A stretch of 64,000 nt of DNA from Actinosynnema pretiosum (GCF_024171695.1 NZ_JAMTCF010000021.1:1-64000), one strand, 5' to 3'. Positions 19,771 through 27,840 are shown, counted from the stretch's first letter. Notes: generated from the letters alone by a model not told the origin. Numbers and translations: made by a program.

Positions 19771-21717
19771 GTGACCCGAAAGCTCCTCCCGATCGCCTCA
19801 CCCGCCCGCGTGCGCGCCGCGCTCGGCGAACTGGTCGCGCCGCGCTGGAAGCTCGCGGTGGCGGCGTTCTCGGTGCTGTTCACCGGCGCCGCGGTCGGCC
19901 TGGCCACCGCTCCCCTGCTCGGCCGGATCGTCGACCTGGTCGGCGCCGGGCGCGGGCCGGAGGCGATCACCTGGCCGGTGGTGGCGCTGGCGTGCGTGGC
20001 GGTGGCGCAGGGGGCGTGCGCGGCGGTCGGGGTGACGCTGGTGGCGCGGCTCGGCGAGGGAGTGCTGGCGCGGCTGCGGGAGCGGTTCGTGGAGCGGGCG
20101 CTGCTGCTGCCGCTGGAGCGGGTCGAGGAGGCCGGGGCGGGCGACCTGACCTCGCGGGTGACGCGGGACGTGCAGGTGGTCGCGGACGGGGTGCGCAACG
20201 CGCTGCCGGTGATGGCGCGGTCGGCGCTGACGATCGGGCTGACCGTGGTCGGGATCGGGGTGCTGGACTGGCGGTTCCTGATCCCGGTGCTGCTGGCCGC
20301 GCCCATCCAGGCGCACACCGTGCGGTGGTACGGCGGGCGGGCGGTGCGGCTGTACGCGGCGCAGCGGGTGGCGGTCGGGGCGCAGCAGCAGCAACTGCTG
20401 GACTCGATCGGCGGGGCGGCGACGGTGCGGGCGTTCGGGCTGGCCGAGCGGCACGCGGAGCGGGTGCGGGAGCGGTCGGACGAGGCGGTGTCCCTGGCGC
20501 TGCGCGGGATCAGGCTGCTGACCCGGTTCTACGGCAGGCTCAACGCGGCCGAGTTCGTCGGGCTCGGCGGGCTGCTGGTGGTGGGGTTCTGGTTGGTGCA
20601 GGGCGGTTCGGTGACGGTGGGGGCCGCCACGGCGGCGGCGCTGTACTTCCACGGGCTGTTCAACCCGATCAACGCCGCGCTCGCGCTGGCCGACGACGCG
20701 CAGGCCGCGTCCGCGTCGCTGGCGCGGCTGGTGGGGGTGGCGGACGAGCGGACTGACGAGCGGGCGGACTCCTCGGCGGGCGCGGGTTCCGCAGCGAGCA
20801 CGAGCGCTCCGGCGGGCGCTCCCGCCGGTCCCGACTCCCCCGATCCCCTCGCCGCACACGATCCCGTTGCCGCGCCGGGACTTCCCGCGCCCGGCGACGC
20901 CGGGGTGTCGCTGGCCGGGGTGGGGCACGAGTACGTGGCGGGGCACCCGGTGGTGCGCGGGGTGGACCTGGAGGTGAAGCCCGGTGAGCGGGTGGCGCTG
21001 GTCGGCGCGTCCGGCGCGGGCAAGACCACCCTGGCGAAGATCATCGCGGGGGTGCACCGGCCGACGTCCGGCACGGTGCTCGTCGGCGGGGCTCCGCTGG
21101 AGCGGGCGGCGCGATCGGTCGCGCTGATCACGCAGGAGGTGCACGTGTTCGCCGGGCCGCTGGTGGAGGACCTGCGGTTGGCGCGGCCGGGCGCGTCGGT
21201 GGCGGACGTCGAGGAGGCGCTGGAGCGGGTGGGCGCGCTGCGGTGGGCGCGGGCGCTGCCCGAGGGGCTGGAGACCGTGGTCGGCGAGGGCGGGCGGCGG
21301 GTGACGGCGGCGCAGGCGCAGCAGTTGGCGCTGGCGCGGCTGGTGCTGGCGGACCCGCCGGTGGCGGTGCTGGACGAGGCGACGGCGGAGGCGGGCAGCG
21401 CGGGCGCCGGGGAGCTGGAGGTCGCGGCGGCGCGGGCGCTGGACGGGCGCACGGGGTTGCTGGTGGCGCACCGGTTGACGCAGGCCGCCGAGGCGGACCG
21501 GGTGGTGGTGCTGGAGGCCGGGCGGGTCGTGGAGAGCGGGACGCACGCGGCGCTCCTGGCGGTGGGCGGGCGGTACGCGACGCTGTGGGCGGCGTGGTCG
21601 GGGACGCGGGCCGGTGGCGCCCCCGGAGCGGTCGCGGGTCCGGCGGACCTCGGGCCGTCGCGCGCGGGCGCCGCGGTTTCCGGTGGCGGCGAACCCGGTC
21701 CGGGGCTTCGCCCCTAG
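19771..21717 (+). CDS. ABC transporter half-subunit B (fused membrane and ATPase domains)
   Basis: 648 aa from GTG at 19771 (an in-frame ATG lies at 19717; neither has a strong ribosome site). The membrane domain spans about residues 1-310. A long Ala/Pro/Ser/Asp linker (about 330-375) is unusual and probably flexible. The ATPase domain has a perfect P-loop GASGAGKTT and Walker B VAVLDEAT with the catalytic Glu, plus the switch His in VAHRLT. Its signature is VTAAQAQQLALARL, which has lost LSGGQ. With subunit A this gives one complete ATP site and one fully dead site. The C-terminal 40 residues are Gly/Ala/Pro-rich and lack counterparts in typical members. Confidence 0.9.
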   Translation: MTRKLLPIASPARVRAALGELVAPRWKLAVAAFSVLFTGAAVGLATAPLLGRIVDLVGAGRGPEAITWPVVALACVAVAQGACAAVGVTLVARLGEGVLARLRERFVERALLLPLERVEEAGAGDLTSRVTRDVQVVADGVRNALPVMARSALTIGLTVVGIGVLDWRFLIPVLLAAPIQAHTVRWYGGRAVRLYAAQRVAVGAQQQQLLDSIGGAATVRAFGLAERHAERVRERSDEAVSLALRGIRLLTRFYGRLNAAEFVGLGGLLVVGFWLVQGGSVTVGAATAAALYFHGLFNPINAALALADDAQAASASLARLVGVADERTDERADSSAGAGSAASTSAPAGAPAGPDSPDPLAAHDPVAAPGLPAPGDAGVSLAGVGHEYVAGHPVVRGVDLEVKPGERVALVGASGAGKTTLAKIIAGVHRPTSGTVLVGGAPLERAARSVALITQEVHVFAGPLVEDLRLARPGASVADVEEALERVGALRWARALPEGLETVVGEGGRRVTAAQAQQLALARLVLADPPVAVLDEATAEAGSAGAGELEVAAARALDGRTGLLVAHRLTQAAEADRVVVLEAGRVVESGTHAALLAVGGRYATLWAAWSGTRAGGAPGAVAGPADLGPSRAGAAVSGGGEPGPGLRP

Positions 21718-21917
21718 GCGGACCGGGTTCCGGTCGCGGCCGGGCGGTCCTGACGTCGGTCGGCGGTCCGCTGCGGCAAGGCGCGCTCACCACCGACCGG
21801 GCCGAGCCTGCGGAGCCCGCGCGCAGGCTGCTTCCCGTGCGGCGGCCCCGGTGCGCGTCGGGCACGGGAACCGGTCCGCACCGACCCGCCACTTTGAGTC
21901 CACTGTGGACGCGAGGC

Positions 21918-21947
21918 GGCCCCGCGCGGGAGGTTCCGCGCGGGGCC
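21918..21947. terminator. Bidirectional hairpin terminator
   Basis: Perfect 12-bp stem GGCCCCGCGCGG / CCGCGCGGGGCC with a six-base loop, between the convergent ABC subunit B and amidase genes. The rest of the 238-bp gap shows nothing recognisable. Confidence 0.85.
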
Positions 21948-21955
21948 GGGCGGGA

Positions 21956-23002
21956 TCAGTACCCGCTCACCCGCTTCGCCACCTCGGCGCGGATCCCCGC
22001 CAGCTCCGGGAAGAACCGCTCGCCGGGGCACTGGGTGGCCAGCCAGTCGCGGTGGCCGGAGATGGTGTCCACGGACTTCGTCGCGCCGCTGATCGGGTTC
22101 ACGTGGTCCTTGCGCCCCAACGGGTCCAGCCCGCACGCCTTGCTGATGGCGGCCAGCACGGCCACCAGCGAGTCGACCGCCTGCGCGCTCGGCGGCTCGG
22201 TGGTGAAGTCGCCCATGACGCAGACGCCGACGTTGCCCGCGTTGTAGCCGCCCACGTGCGCCCCGTTGGACATCCGCGGCGCCCCGCCGTCGGGTTCGCC
22301 GAACACCGGGAGCTGGTCGGTCCCGGACCAGCGGCCCTCGTAGACGCCGCCCTGCGGGTCGATCAGCAGGTGGTAGCCGATGTCGCCGAAGTCCTGGTTG
22401 ACGGCGTGGTCCCGGTAGATCGCGCGGATGTCGGCCGCCGGGTCCGCGCCGACGGGCAGCGCGGTGTGGTGCACGGTCAGGGTCTGCACCGGGAAGTACG
22501 CGGCGGGGAAGGCCTCCGAGCCGTCCTCGCGGAAGCGCAGCGACTCGTCGGCGCCCCAGGCGGCGCGCGGGAAGTACTGCTTCCCGGTGGCGCGCCCGGC
22601 GATCCTGGCCTCCCCGGTCGAGCGTGCGGTGGCGCCCGAGGTGCTCAGCTCGGTGACCGAGGTGGCGGTGGGGACGTCGACCTCGTACTCGACCACACCG
22701 GGCCCCAGCGGCAGCAGGGCGCGCGCGTGCGCCGGGTTCTCGTGGCCCGCCGGGCAGGAGGCCAGGGTGCGCCAGTCGCCCCAGCCGGACGCGGTGCGGG
22801 TGCGCCAGCGGCCACCGCCGGAGGCGACGGACAGGTGCGTGGACGCCGGGCCGACGGGTCGGGTGCTCCGGCCCGCGGCGAGCGCGGCGGGACCGGTGGC
22901 GGGGGTCGCTTGCGCGGTCCGGACGACGGCGCCCGCAGCGAGTGCGGCGGCGCCCGCGGCGAAGGCCCCGCGCAGCACGCTCCGACGTGACAGGTCGGTC
23001 AC
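21956..23002 (-). CDS. Tat-exported N-acetylmuramoyl-L-alanine amidase (PGRP/amidase-2 type)
   Basis: 348 aa from GTG with AGGAGA upstream. The N-terminus SRRSVLRGAFAAGAAALAAG is a twin-arginine signal. After a variable Ala/Thr/Ser region of about 140 residues, the zinc amidase fold carries its ligands in TVHHTA, in GHRDW, and in the following CPG Cys. IGYHLLID, GGVYEGR and NAGNVGVC are typical of actinobacterial PGRP-like amidases. It cleaves the bond between MurNAc and the stem peptide in the cell wall. It is unrelated to the siderophore locus and convergent with it. No partner gene is evident. Confidence 0.9.
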   Translation of the reverse strand: MTDLSRRSVLRGAFAAGAAALAAGAVVRTAQATPATGPAALAAGRSTRPVGPASTHLSVASGGGRWRTRTASGWGDWRTLASCPAGHENPAHARALLPLGPGVVEYEVDVPTATSVTELSTSGATARSTGEARIAGRATGKQYFPRAAWGADESLRFREDGSEAFPAAYFPVQTLTVHHTALPVGADPAADIRAIYRDHAVNQDFGDIGYHLLIDPQGGVYEGRWSGTDQLPVFGEPDGGAPRMSNGAHVGGYNAGNVGVCVMGDFTTEPPSAQAVDSLVAVLAAISKACGLDPLGRKDHVNPISGATKSVDTISGHRDWLATQCPGERFFPELAGIRAEVAKRVSGY

Positions 23003-23134
23003 TGTGGTGTCTCCTCAGGGGTTCGTGGTCTGTCGTGGGACGCGCCCGACGCGACCGCTCCGGAGTCGTCAGGGTCCTCGGCGCCGCGCGGTGGGACGTC
23101 CCCCGTGACTAACGAGCCAGGCCGGAAAAGGTTG

Positions 23135-24319
23135 TCAGCGCTGGCTTTCCCGCAGGCCGAGGTCGGTGAGGACCGCCCGCGCGGCCCGGCGACCGGAGAA
23201 CAGCGCGCCCTGGATGGACGAGGTGTCGCGGTGGTCGCCGCACACGTAGCCGCCGCCGGCCCGGACCGGGCGGCGCAGCGGGTGCGGCGCGGGCATCGCG
23301 GGGAGGGCGCGGGGGATCTCGCAGCGGGCCAGCACCTCCCACCCGGCGGTGGCGGTGCCGTAGAGCGCGCGGAGTTCGGCACGCACCTCGGATTCGGCCA
23401 GCGGGTGGGGGGTTGAAACCTGCACCACCGGAACGGGTCGCGGCACGACCTCGGAGATGACGGCCGAGTTGATCGCCCGACCGGCGCCGACGACGAGCGC
23501 CGGGTCGCGCAGCGGCGGTTCGTCCGGGCGGAAGTACCAGGTGGTGACGGAGTTCCAGCGCGGCGCGGCGACACCGGGCAGCAGGCGGGCGGCGGTGTCG
23601 CCGTCGGTCGCGACGACCACCGCGTCGGCCTCGACGCGCTCGCCGCCCTCCAGCTCCACGCGCGGTCCGCGCACGGCGGCGACCCGCTGGCCGGTGCGCA
23701 CGTCCAGGCCCTCGGCGAGCAGGTCGGGCAGGGCTTGGACCCCGCGCGCGGGCAGGGCCGCGCCGCCGAGCGCGAAGCAGCGCCAGACCAGGCGGAAGAA
23801 GCGGGACGAGGTGTCCAGGCGGTCCTCCAGGAAGACGCCGGACAGGAAGGGGCGGAAGAGCTTCTCCAGCGCGGACGGGGAGAAGGCGGCCAGCGCGTCG
23901 CGGGTGGCGAGGTCGGGCGGGCGCAGGTCGGGGGCGAGGGCGGCGCGGGCGGTCAGCGCGGCGAGGCGGGCGAGGTCGGGGGCGGTGAGGACGTGCTGGC
24001 GCAGCAGGCCCTGCCAGGCGTGGCGGCCCTGGCGGGGGTCGGCGAGGAGGTCGTGGCGGCCGTCGTCCTCGACGAAGACCCCTGGGCGGAACGGGCGCAG
24101 GTCGAGGCGGGCCAGGTCGAGGCGCGCGAGTTCGGGGTAGGCGGGGAGCAGGATCTGGAAGCCCCGGTCCAGGGGCACGCCGTCGACCACGTCGGTGCGC
24201 ACGCGCCCGCCGGGGGCGTCGGCGGCTTCCAGGACGGTGACGCGGACTCCGGCGTCCGCGAGCTCGCGAGCGGCGCTCAACCCGGCCAGACCGGCTCCCA
24301 CCACGACTGCCTGTGTCAT
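23135..24319 (-). CDS. FAD-dependent amine-oxidase-like oxidoreductase
   Basis: 394 aa. It starts with the dinucleotide fold VVVGAGLAGLSAARELADAG, then the ARE-loop motif EAADAPGGRVRT typical of the amine oxidase/phytoene desaturase superfamily. The C-terminal FAD motif is GYVCGDHRDTSSIQGALFSGRRAA, where family members bind the cofactor pyrophosphate. The length fits short actinobacterial members of unknown substrate. Alternatives are protoporphyrinogen-oxidase-like or carotenoid-desaturase-like proteins, but there are no pathway genes beside it. The ribosome site is weak. Confidence 0.85.
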   Translation of the reverse strand: MTQAVVVGAGLAGLSAARELADAGVRVTVLEAADAPGGRVRTDVVDGVPLDRGFQILLPAYPELARLDLARLDLRPFRPGVFVEDDGRHDLLADPRQGRHAWQGLLRQHVLTAPDLARLAALTARAALAPDLRPPDLATRDALAAFSPSALEKLFRPFLSGVFLEDRLDTSSRFFRLVWRCFALGGAALPARGVQALPDLLAEGLDVRTGQRVAAVRGPRVELEGGERVEADAVVVATDGDTAARLLPGVAAPRWNSVTTWYFRPDEPPLRDPALVVGAGRAINSAVISEVVPRPVPVVQVSTPHPLAESEVRAELRALYGTATAGWEVLARCEIPRALPAMPAPHPLRRPVRAGGGYVCGDHRDTSSIQGALFSGRRAARAVLTDLGLRESQR

Positions 24320-24442
24320 CTTGCGACGCTAACCGGGCGCCGGGGCGGGTGCACGACCGGCGGGCGCGCGGTGGTCGGGACTTGCGGGAAGTCCGCACCG
24401 GGGGTGTTCCACGGGGCTGTCCGAGCTGCTAGCGTCCCTTCC

Positions 24443-24456
24443 TGGGAGCGCTCCCA
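24443..24456. promoter_or_regulatory. CebR-type operator TGGGAGCGCTCCCA
   Basis: A perfect 14-bp palindrome 33 bp before the xylanase start, identical to the box bound in streptomycetes by the LacI-family cellobiose regulator CebR. It places the xylanase gene in the plant-polysaccharide utilisation regulon. Confidence 0.88.
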
Positions 24457-24489
24457 GTTCCTGTTGCGGGCAACTGGGAGGTGTGGTCG

Positions 24490-25134
24490 ATGGGCACGAC
24501 GAAGTGGATCGGCACCCTGGCTGTGGCGGCGCTGGCCGCGTTGCCGGGTTTGAGCGCTCCGGGCGCGCTGGCCGCACCGGGCGGTGGGGCGGCGCTCCCC
24601 GCGACCGCTCCGGCCCCGGACGCCGCGCCGCTGCGCGACCTCGCGGCGGCCAAGGGCAAGTACTTCGGCAACGCCATGATCGTCAGCGAGCTGAACGACC
24701 CGGCGTACCGGGACCTCAGCGCGCGCGAGGCGGGCGTGCTCACACCCGGCAACGAGCTGAAGTGGGACACCACCGAACCCGCGCGGGGAGCCTTCAACTT
24801 CGGGCCGGGCGACCAGGTCGTGGCGGGCGGGGTCGCGGCCGGGCAGCGGGTGCGCGGCCACACGCTCGTGTGGCACAGCCAGACCCCCGAGTGGGTCAAG
24901 GCCCTGGAGCCCGCCGACCTGCACCAGGCGATGATCGACCACATCACCGCCGTCGCGGGCCACTACCGGGGGAAGGTGATCGCCTGGGACGTGGTGAACG
25001 AGGCGTTCGCCGAGGACGGCGCCCGGCGGCAGGAGTTCTGGCAGCGCAAGCTCGGCGACGGGTACATCGCCGACGCGTTCCGCGCCGCCCACGCGGCCGA
25101 TCCGGACGCCAAGTTGTACTACAACGACAAGTGA
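24490..25134 (+). pseudogene. Endo-1,4-beta-xylanase GH10, 3' half replaced by prophage
   Basis: The remaining frame is 214 aa. The start ATG follows GGGAGG by about seven bases; residues 1-30 are a Sec signal peptide. The GH10 barrel begins at LRDLAAAKGKYFG and includes GNELKWD, RGHTLVWHSQTPEWV and the acid/base Glu in WDVVNEAF (about residue 172). The frame then ends: YYND is followed by Lys and TGA, where GH10 enzymes continue YYNDYN. The second catalytic Glu and the last third or so of the barrel are absent, so the product cannot be active. The break coincides with the prophage left end; the missing part should lie beyond the right attachment site, outside this window. Confidence 0.9.
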
Positions 25135-25140
25135 AGCACT
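25120..25140. other. Probable attL junction inside the xylanase gene
   Basis: The GH10 frame reads TACAACGAC (YND) and then AAGTGA, so host similarity ends at about 25,131. The core identity shared with attR cannot be defined because attR is outside the window. Confidence 0.7.
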
Positions 25141-25198
25141 CTATGTGGACCAAGCCATGACCAGCGACGTAGCACCGCGAGACGTTGCGGGTAAAGAT

Positions 25199-25209
25199 CC
25201 GGTACAGAT
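25199..25209 (+). repeat. Left copy of CCGGTACAGAT (possible integrase arm site)
   Basis: The same 11-mer occurs at 63,906-63,916, and a one-base variant CCGGTATAGAT follows directly at 63,917-63,927. They sit 70 bp inside the left end and just after the integrase gene, all in the same orientation. That is where arm-type or excisionase sites of tyrosine integrases occur. Confidence 0.5.
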
Positions 25210-25222
25210 GGCTCCGGCAGTG

Positions 25223-25257
25223 CGGCGACCCCGACGTTCTTAGCGTCGGGGTCGCCG
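25223..25257. terminator. Hairpin terminator after the DUF397 gene
   Basis: A 14-bp stem (CGGCGACCCCGACG with its complement) around the loop TTCTTAG, 12 bp downstream of the DUF397 stop codon. Confidence 0.85.
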
Positions 25258-25268
25258 TCAGACGCGGC

Positions 25269-25484
25269 TCAGCGGTCCAGCTGCCCTGACCGCAAGCTAG
25301 CGATGAACCGAGCTGCGGTGCCCCTGTTGAAGATCAAGGTTCCACCGTCAGGGTTCTTCGAGTCCCTCACAGCCCTTGAACTCACGTTGTCATTGGTACT
25401 GAGCCCAATTTCCACGCAGGCGCCACCGCCGCCGTTCGACCTGCTGCTCTTTCGCCAGCGCCACCCCACCACCTCAGTTGTCAT
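25269..25484 (-). CDS. DUF397 protein, partner of the Scr1-type regulator
   Basis: 71 aa from the ATG five bases after AAGGAGG. It has the DUF397 signature: WRKSSRS, then CVEIGL, then AVRDSKNPDGGTL, then F and the terminal helix. DUF397 proteins are encoded beside XRE/DUF5753 regulators in actinobacteria (Scr1-Scr2 type pairs) and are thought to act with them, in some reports as toxin-antitoxin-like pairs. Here it follows the regulator by 16 bp and is the outermost gene at the left prophage end. GC content is lower than in the structural genes. Confidence 0.9.
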   Translation of the reverse strand: MTTEVVGWRWRKSSRSNGGGGACVEIGLSTNDNVSSRAVRDSKNPDGGTLIFNRGTAARFIASLRSGQLDR

Positions 25485-25500
25485 GCCTGCCTCCTTGAGG

Positions 25501-26355
25501 TCACAGTTGCTCGGCAACGATAGCAACCAGCGACAAAGACTCTTCCTCCGACAGTGCTACCAGCTGCATTTCGGTGAGTAGATTCTGATACTGAGACAGC
25601 CGGTCGGGACCATCCACGAAGATTCCATCCGCGAACGTCTCGATGTAGCAGGTAGGACTGTCACTACCCGTCGGAGTGAGCAGCATGAACGGTGGCACGC
25701 CCAGCCCTGGATGCGCGCCGATTGCGGTGGGAATCACCCGAAGGTGAACCAACCCCGCAGCCGCTTGCGCCGCAAGGTGATTGAGCTGTTCCCGCATCAC
25801 TTTTCGCCCGCCAACCGGGATGCGCAGGACGTGCTCGTCGATCACCAAAGTGATTTTTGGGGGCGAGTCACCGGTGAGCAGCGCCTGTCGAGCAAGGCGC
25901 GATTGAACAATCTGCTCTACCTCTAGCGGCGTGAGCGAAGGATTGCTGCTGATGATCACGGCACGGGCATAGCTTTCGGTCTGCACCAAGCCATGCAACA
26001 AGCCGGGCTGGTAGGTGGTGATCACGTCCGAGGTTTCTTCAGTCGCGAAGAATCTCCGCAGCCGCTCGGGGATGACCGCCGCCCAGGGTGCGTGCGTATT
26101 GCGCTGACGGGCGGACTCGGCCAGGTGTTCCAGATCCGAGCGCTCTTGCCCTTCCAGTCCGTACAGGTCAAGCAAGACCGGCAAGTCCAGCCTCCGGACT
26201 GCGACCTTGCCCAACTCGATCGTCGTGATTTTCGAGAGCGAGCAACCAAGCTTGTCTGCGACCGCATCACGGGTGAGCCCCGCCGCTTCGCGCGCTCGTC
26301 GCATTGCCCGTCCAAGCTCAGCCTTGTAGAGGACTGGTGACGGCTCCTTGCCCAC
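25501..26355 (-). CDS. XRE-family regulator with DUF5753 domain (Scr1 type)
   Basis: 284 aa from GTG at 26,355, preceded by AGGAG; an in-frame ATG at 26,400 has no ribosome site. The helix-turn-helix is at residues 14-60 (LGRAMRRAREAAGLTRDAVADKLG, then SLSKITTIELGK). The remaining part is DUF5753, recognisable by FFATEETSDVITTYQPGLLHGLVQTESYARA and the closing pattern with YIE. It probably represses its own promoter and controls the DUF397 partner. In a prophage it could affect host development or act as an addiction pair. Confidence 0.9.
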   Translation of the reverse strand: MGKEPSPVLYKAELGRAMRRAREAAGLTRDAVADKLGCSLSKITTIELGKVAVRRLDLPVLLDLYGLEGQERSDLEHLAESARQRNTHAPWAAVIPERLRRFFATEETSDVITTYQPGLLHGLVQTESYARAVIISSNPSLTPLEVEQIVQSRLARQALLTGDSPPKITLVIDEHVLRIPVGGRKVMREQLNHLAAQAAAGLVHLRVIPTAIGAHPGLGVPPFMLLTPTGSDSPTCYIETFADGIFVDGPDRLSQYQNLLTEMQLVALSEEESLSLVAIVAEQL

Positions 26356-26466
26356 TGCTTCGCTCCTGACGTCTGAGACACCAGGAACAGTGTGCAACAT
26401 CCGGGTGACCACGATGGTCAACACCTACCGTGACGACACGTCCCCCGTTCGGAGTACTAGCAAAAG

Positions 26467-26489
26467 TTACCGGTAAGATTTACCGTTAA
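26467..26489. promoter_or_regulatory. Paired TTACCGGTAA / TTACCGTTAA operator candidate
   Basis: A perfect palindrome TTACCGGTAA (26,467-26,476) and a one-mismatch copy (26,480-26,489) lie 13 bp apart, in the 248-bp gap between the divergent regulator gene and the plus-strand cassette. Spacing and symmetry suit cooperative binding by the XRE regulator. Confidence 0.55.
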
Positions 26490-26603
26490 GTTTGCGGGGC
26501 TGAGCGCCGGAGCGAGCGGCCTCGCCCCCGGCCCGCGCGAGGTCACAGTTGCCCATGCCGGACGCGGGCCGGGGTCTCAACGTCTCACTGGGGAAGGCGT
26601 GAC

Positions 26604-27107
26604 ATGAACTCGACACCGCCCGAGACCGCAGTCCTGTTGGTCCTGCCCGTGGGACTCGGCCTGTTCGTTGCGGTATGGCGCTGGAGGCTGCGCGTACGGC
26701 TACGCCGACACCGGTTCGCGGCCATCCTGGCGGACCTCCATGCACTTGGTTCCCACCAGCTCCACAAGCCGCCGGTCACCTCCCCTCAAACCCGGCGACA
26801 TGTGGTTGGTACCGCTGCCCGCGCGCTCGTCACACCTGCGGGCAGTGGTCCCGCCCGCGATGACTGCATGAGCACTCGCAGCTATCGCGGGCCGTCGACG
26901 GGCGGTTCCTCTTCGTCCACGTCGACAGTTAAAGCGGCGGGGGCGTCCTCCTGTCCCCCGACTCACGTCCCCGCCGCTCCCACGCTGCTGGCCGCCCGAT
27001 GTGGCCAGCAGCCCTCACCTACCGGGCGGACGGTGGGGACCCTTGCGGCGGGAGGGTGTCCTCCCGGTAGCCCTCCCGCCGCAGCGGCGACGAGGGGGCG
27101 GGCCTGA
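26604..27107 (+). CDS. Hypothetical small membrane protein (C-terminal half doubtful)
   Basis: The ATG follows GGAAGG. The first 45 residues look genuine: a transmembrane segment LVLPVGLGLFVAVWRW, then an Arg-rich stretch (RLRVRLRRHRF) that would lie in the cytoplasm. From about residue 80 the composition becomes Ser/Thr/Pro/Ala-rich with no family resemblance, and the DNA there folds into several perfect hairpins (26,933-27,082). The true protein may therefore be shorter, or the frame may be wrong. It begins the plus-strand accessory cassette of the prophage. No function is assigned. Confidence 0.35.
   Translation: MNSTPPETAVLLVLPVGLGLFVAVWRWRLRVRLRRHRFAAILADLHALGSHQLHKPPVTSPQTRRHVVGTAARALVTPAGSGPARDDCMSTRSYRGPSTGGSSSSTSTVKAAGASSCPPTHVPAAPTLLAARCGQQPSPTGRTVGTLAAGGCPPGSPPAAAATRGRA
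26933..27082. other. Cluster of strong inverted repeats
   Basis: Three adjacent stems are visible: AGCGGCGGGG with its near-complement to about 26,980, GCTGCTGGCC / GGCCAGCAGC (about 26,983-27,013), and GCGGCGGGAGGG / CCCTCCCGCCGC (27,045-27,082). The last ends 25 bp before the next gene. They may be a terminator array or a structured 5' leader. Confidence 0.6.
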
Positions 27108-27454
27108 TGTTGGGCACATCCGCCCCGCAGGGGTGGCAGTGGATGCTGGTGATGCAGCACCCCGACGACGAGCACGCCCCGGCCAAAAACCACCTGCTGC
27201 CCAACCCGATCACGCAGTGGTCCACGCGCCCGATGACGTGGTGCGCGATCCGCGTGCCTGTCGCCGACCTGATGTCGGCGCAGCACGCGGAGGAGACCTG
27301 CACGCCGTGCTGGAACCACGCGCTCGGCAAGCAGAACGCCGCCGAGTCCCCCACACCTGCGGGCAAAGCCTACGAGCAGCGCAAGCGGGAAGGGCGGCGC
27401 GGTCAGCTCGCCGACGAGGTGGAGGCGATCAACTGGGGTGAGGTGCCGCAGTGA
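27107..27454 (+). CDS. Hypothetical protein with a CxxC motif
   Basis: 115 aa. It reads as a real protein: balanced composition, Trp-rich N-terminal half (GWQWMLVMQHPDDEH, TQWSTRPMTWCAIRVP), a CTPCW dithiol motif near residue 65 preceded by HAEET, and a charged C-terminus. The final codons overlap the next gene (GTGA), supporting co-translation. The CxxC could bind zinc. No known family is recognised. It is part of the same plus-strand run as the HTH gene at 28,852. Confidence 0.65.
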   Translation: MLGTSAPQGWQWMLVMQHPDDEHAPAKNHLLPNPITQWSTRPMTWCAIRVPVADLMSAQHAEETCTPCWNHALGKQNAAESPTPAGKAYEQRKREGRRGQLADEVEAINWGEVPQ

Positions 27455-27840
27455 GGCGGCACGGGCTGGAAGGTCGTCCGCACGCGCTGACCGTGGCCGA
27501 CCTCGTCGCGCGCCACCGCCCGCCCGCGCCACCGGCCCCGCGTCGCCCGCGCTCGGAGGCGGTGCCGGTGTGGCCGCGGCAGGAACCCCGCGCGGACGTC
27601 GACGCGGGCGCGGGCGCGGTGTGGTTCGACGACGCCCCGACCGTGGAGATGGACGTCATCGGCGACGACGTGGCCGATCTGCTGGAGAACCCGGTCTATC
27701 CCGTCCTGAGCAGGAACACCTTCCCGGCCGTGAGCCGGGGTGAACTGCTGGCCCTGCTCCATCGGCCAGCCCTACCCGGAGAGGAACCACCGTGCCCAAC
27801 GACAAGCCCGAGCCCGCCGAGACCTCCGAGCCCCCGGTGA
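27451..27840 (+). CDS. Hypothetical protein
   Basis: 129 aa from a GTG that overlaps the previous stop. The N-terminus is Arg/Pro-rich (RHRPPAPPAPRRPRSE) and the middle acidic (DAPTVEMDVIGDDVADLLENPVYPVLSRN). The last 30 residues are Pro/Ser-rich and overlap the next small gene, so the genuine C-terminus could be functional only up to about residue 110. No domain is recognised. Its role can only be guessed from its place in the cassette. Confidence 0.5.
   Translation: MRRHGLEGRPHALTVADLVARHRPPAPPAPRRPRSEAVPVWPRQEPRADVDAGAGAVWFDDAPTVEMDVIGDDVADLLENPVYPVLSRNTFPAVSRGELLALLHRPALPGEEPPCPTTSPSPPRPPSPR

Noticed and set aside
24490..25134. Frameshift or nonsense mutation as the cause of the short xylanase
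   Set aside because: No GH10 sequence follows in any frame after 25,134, so the 3' part is absent and not just out of frame.
25140..25200. tRNA gene as the phage attachment site
   Set aside because: No cloverleaf or TTCGA arm is seen near either end; the break in the GH10 frame explains the site.
26467..26745. Minus-strand frame opposite the small membrane protein
   Set aside because: No ribosome site and no family resemblance; it overlaps the likely promoter gap.
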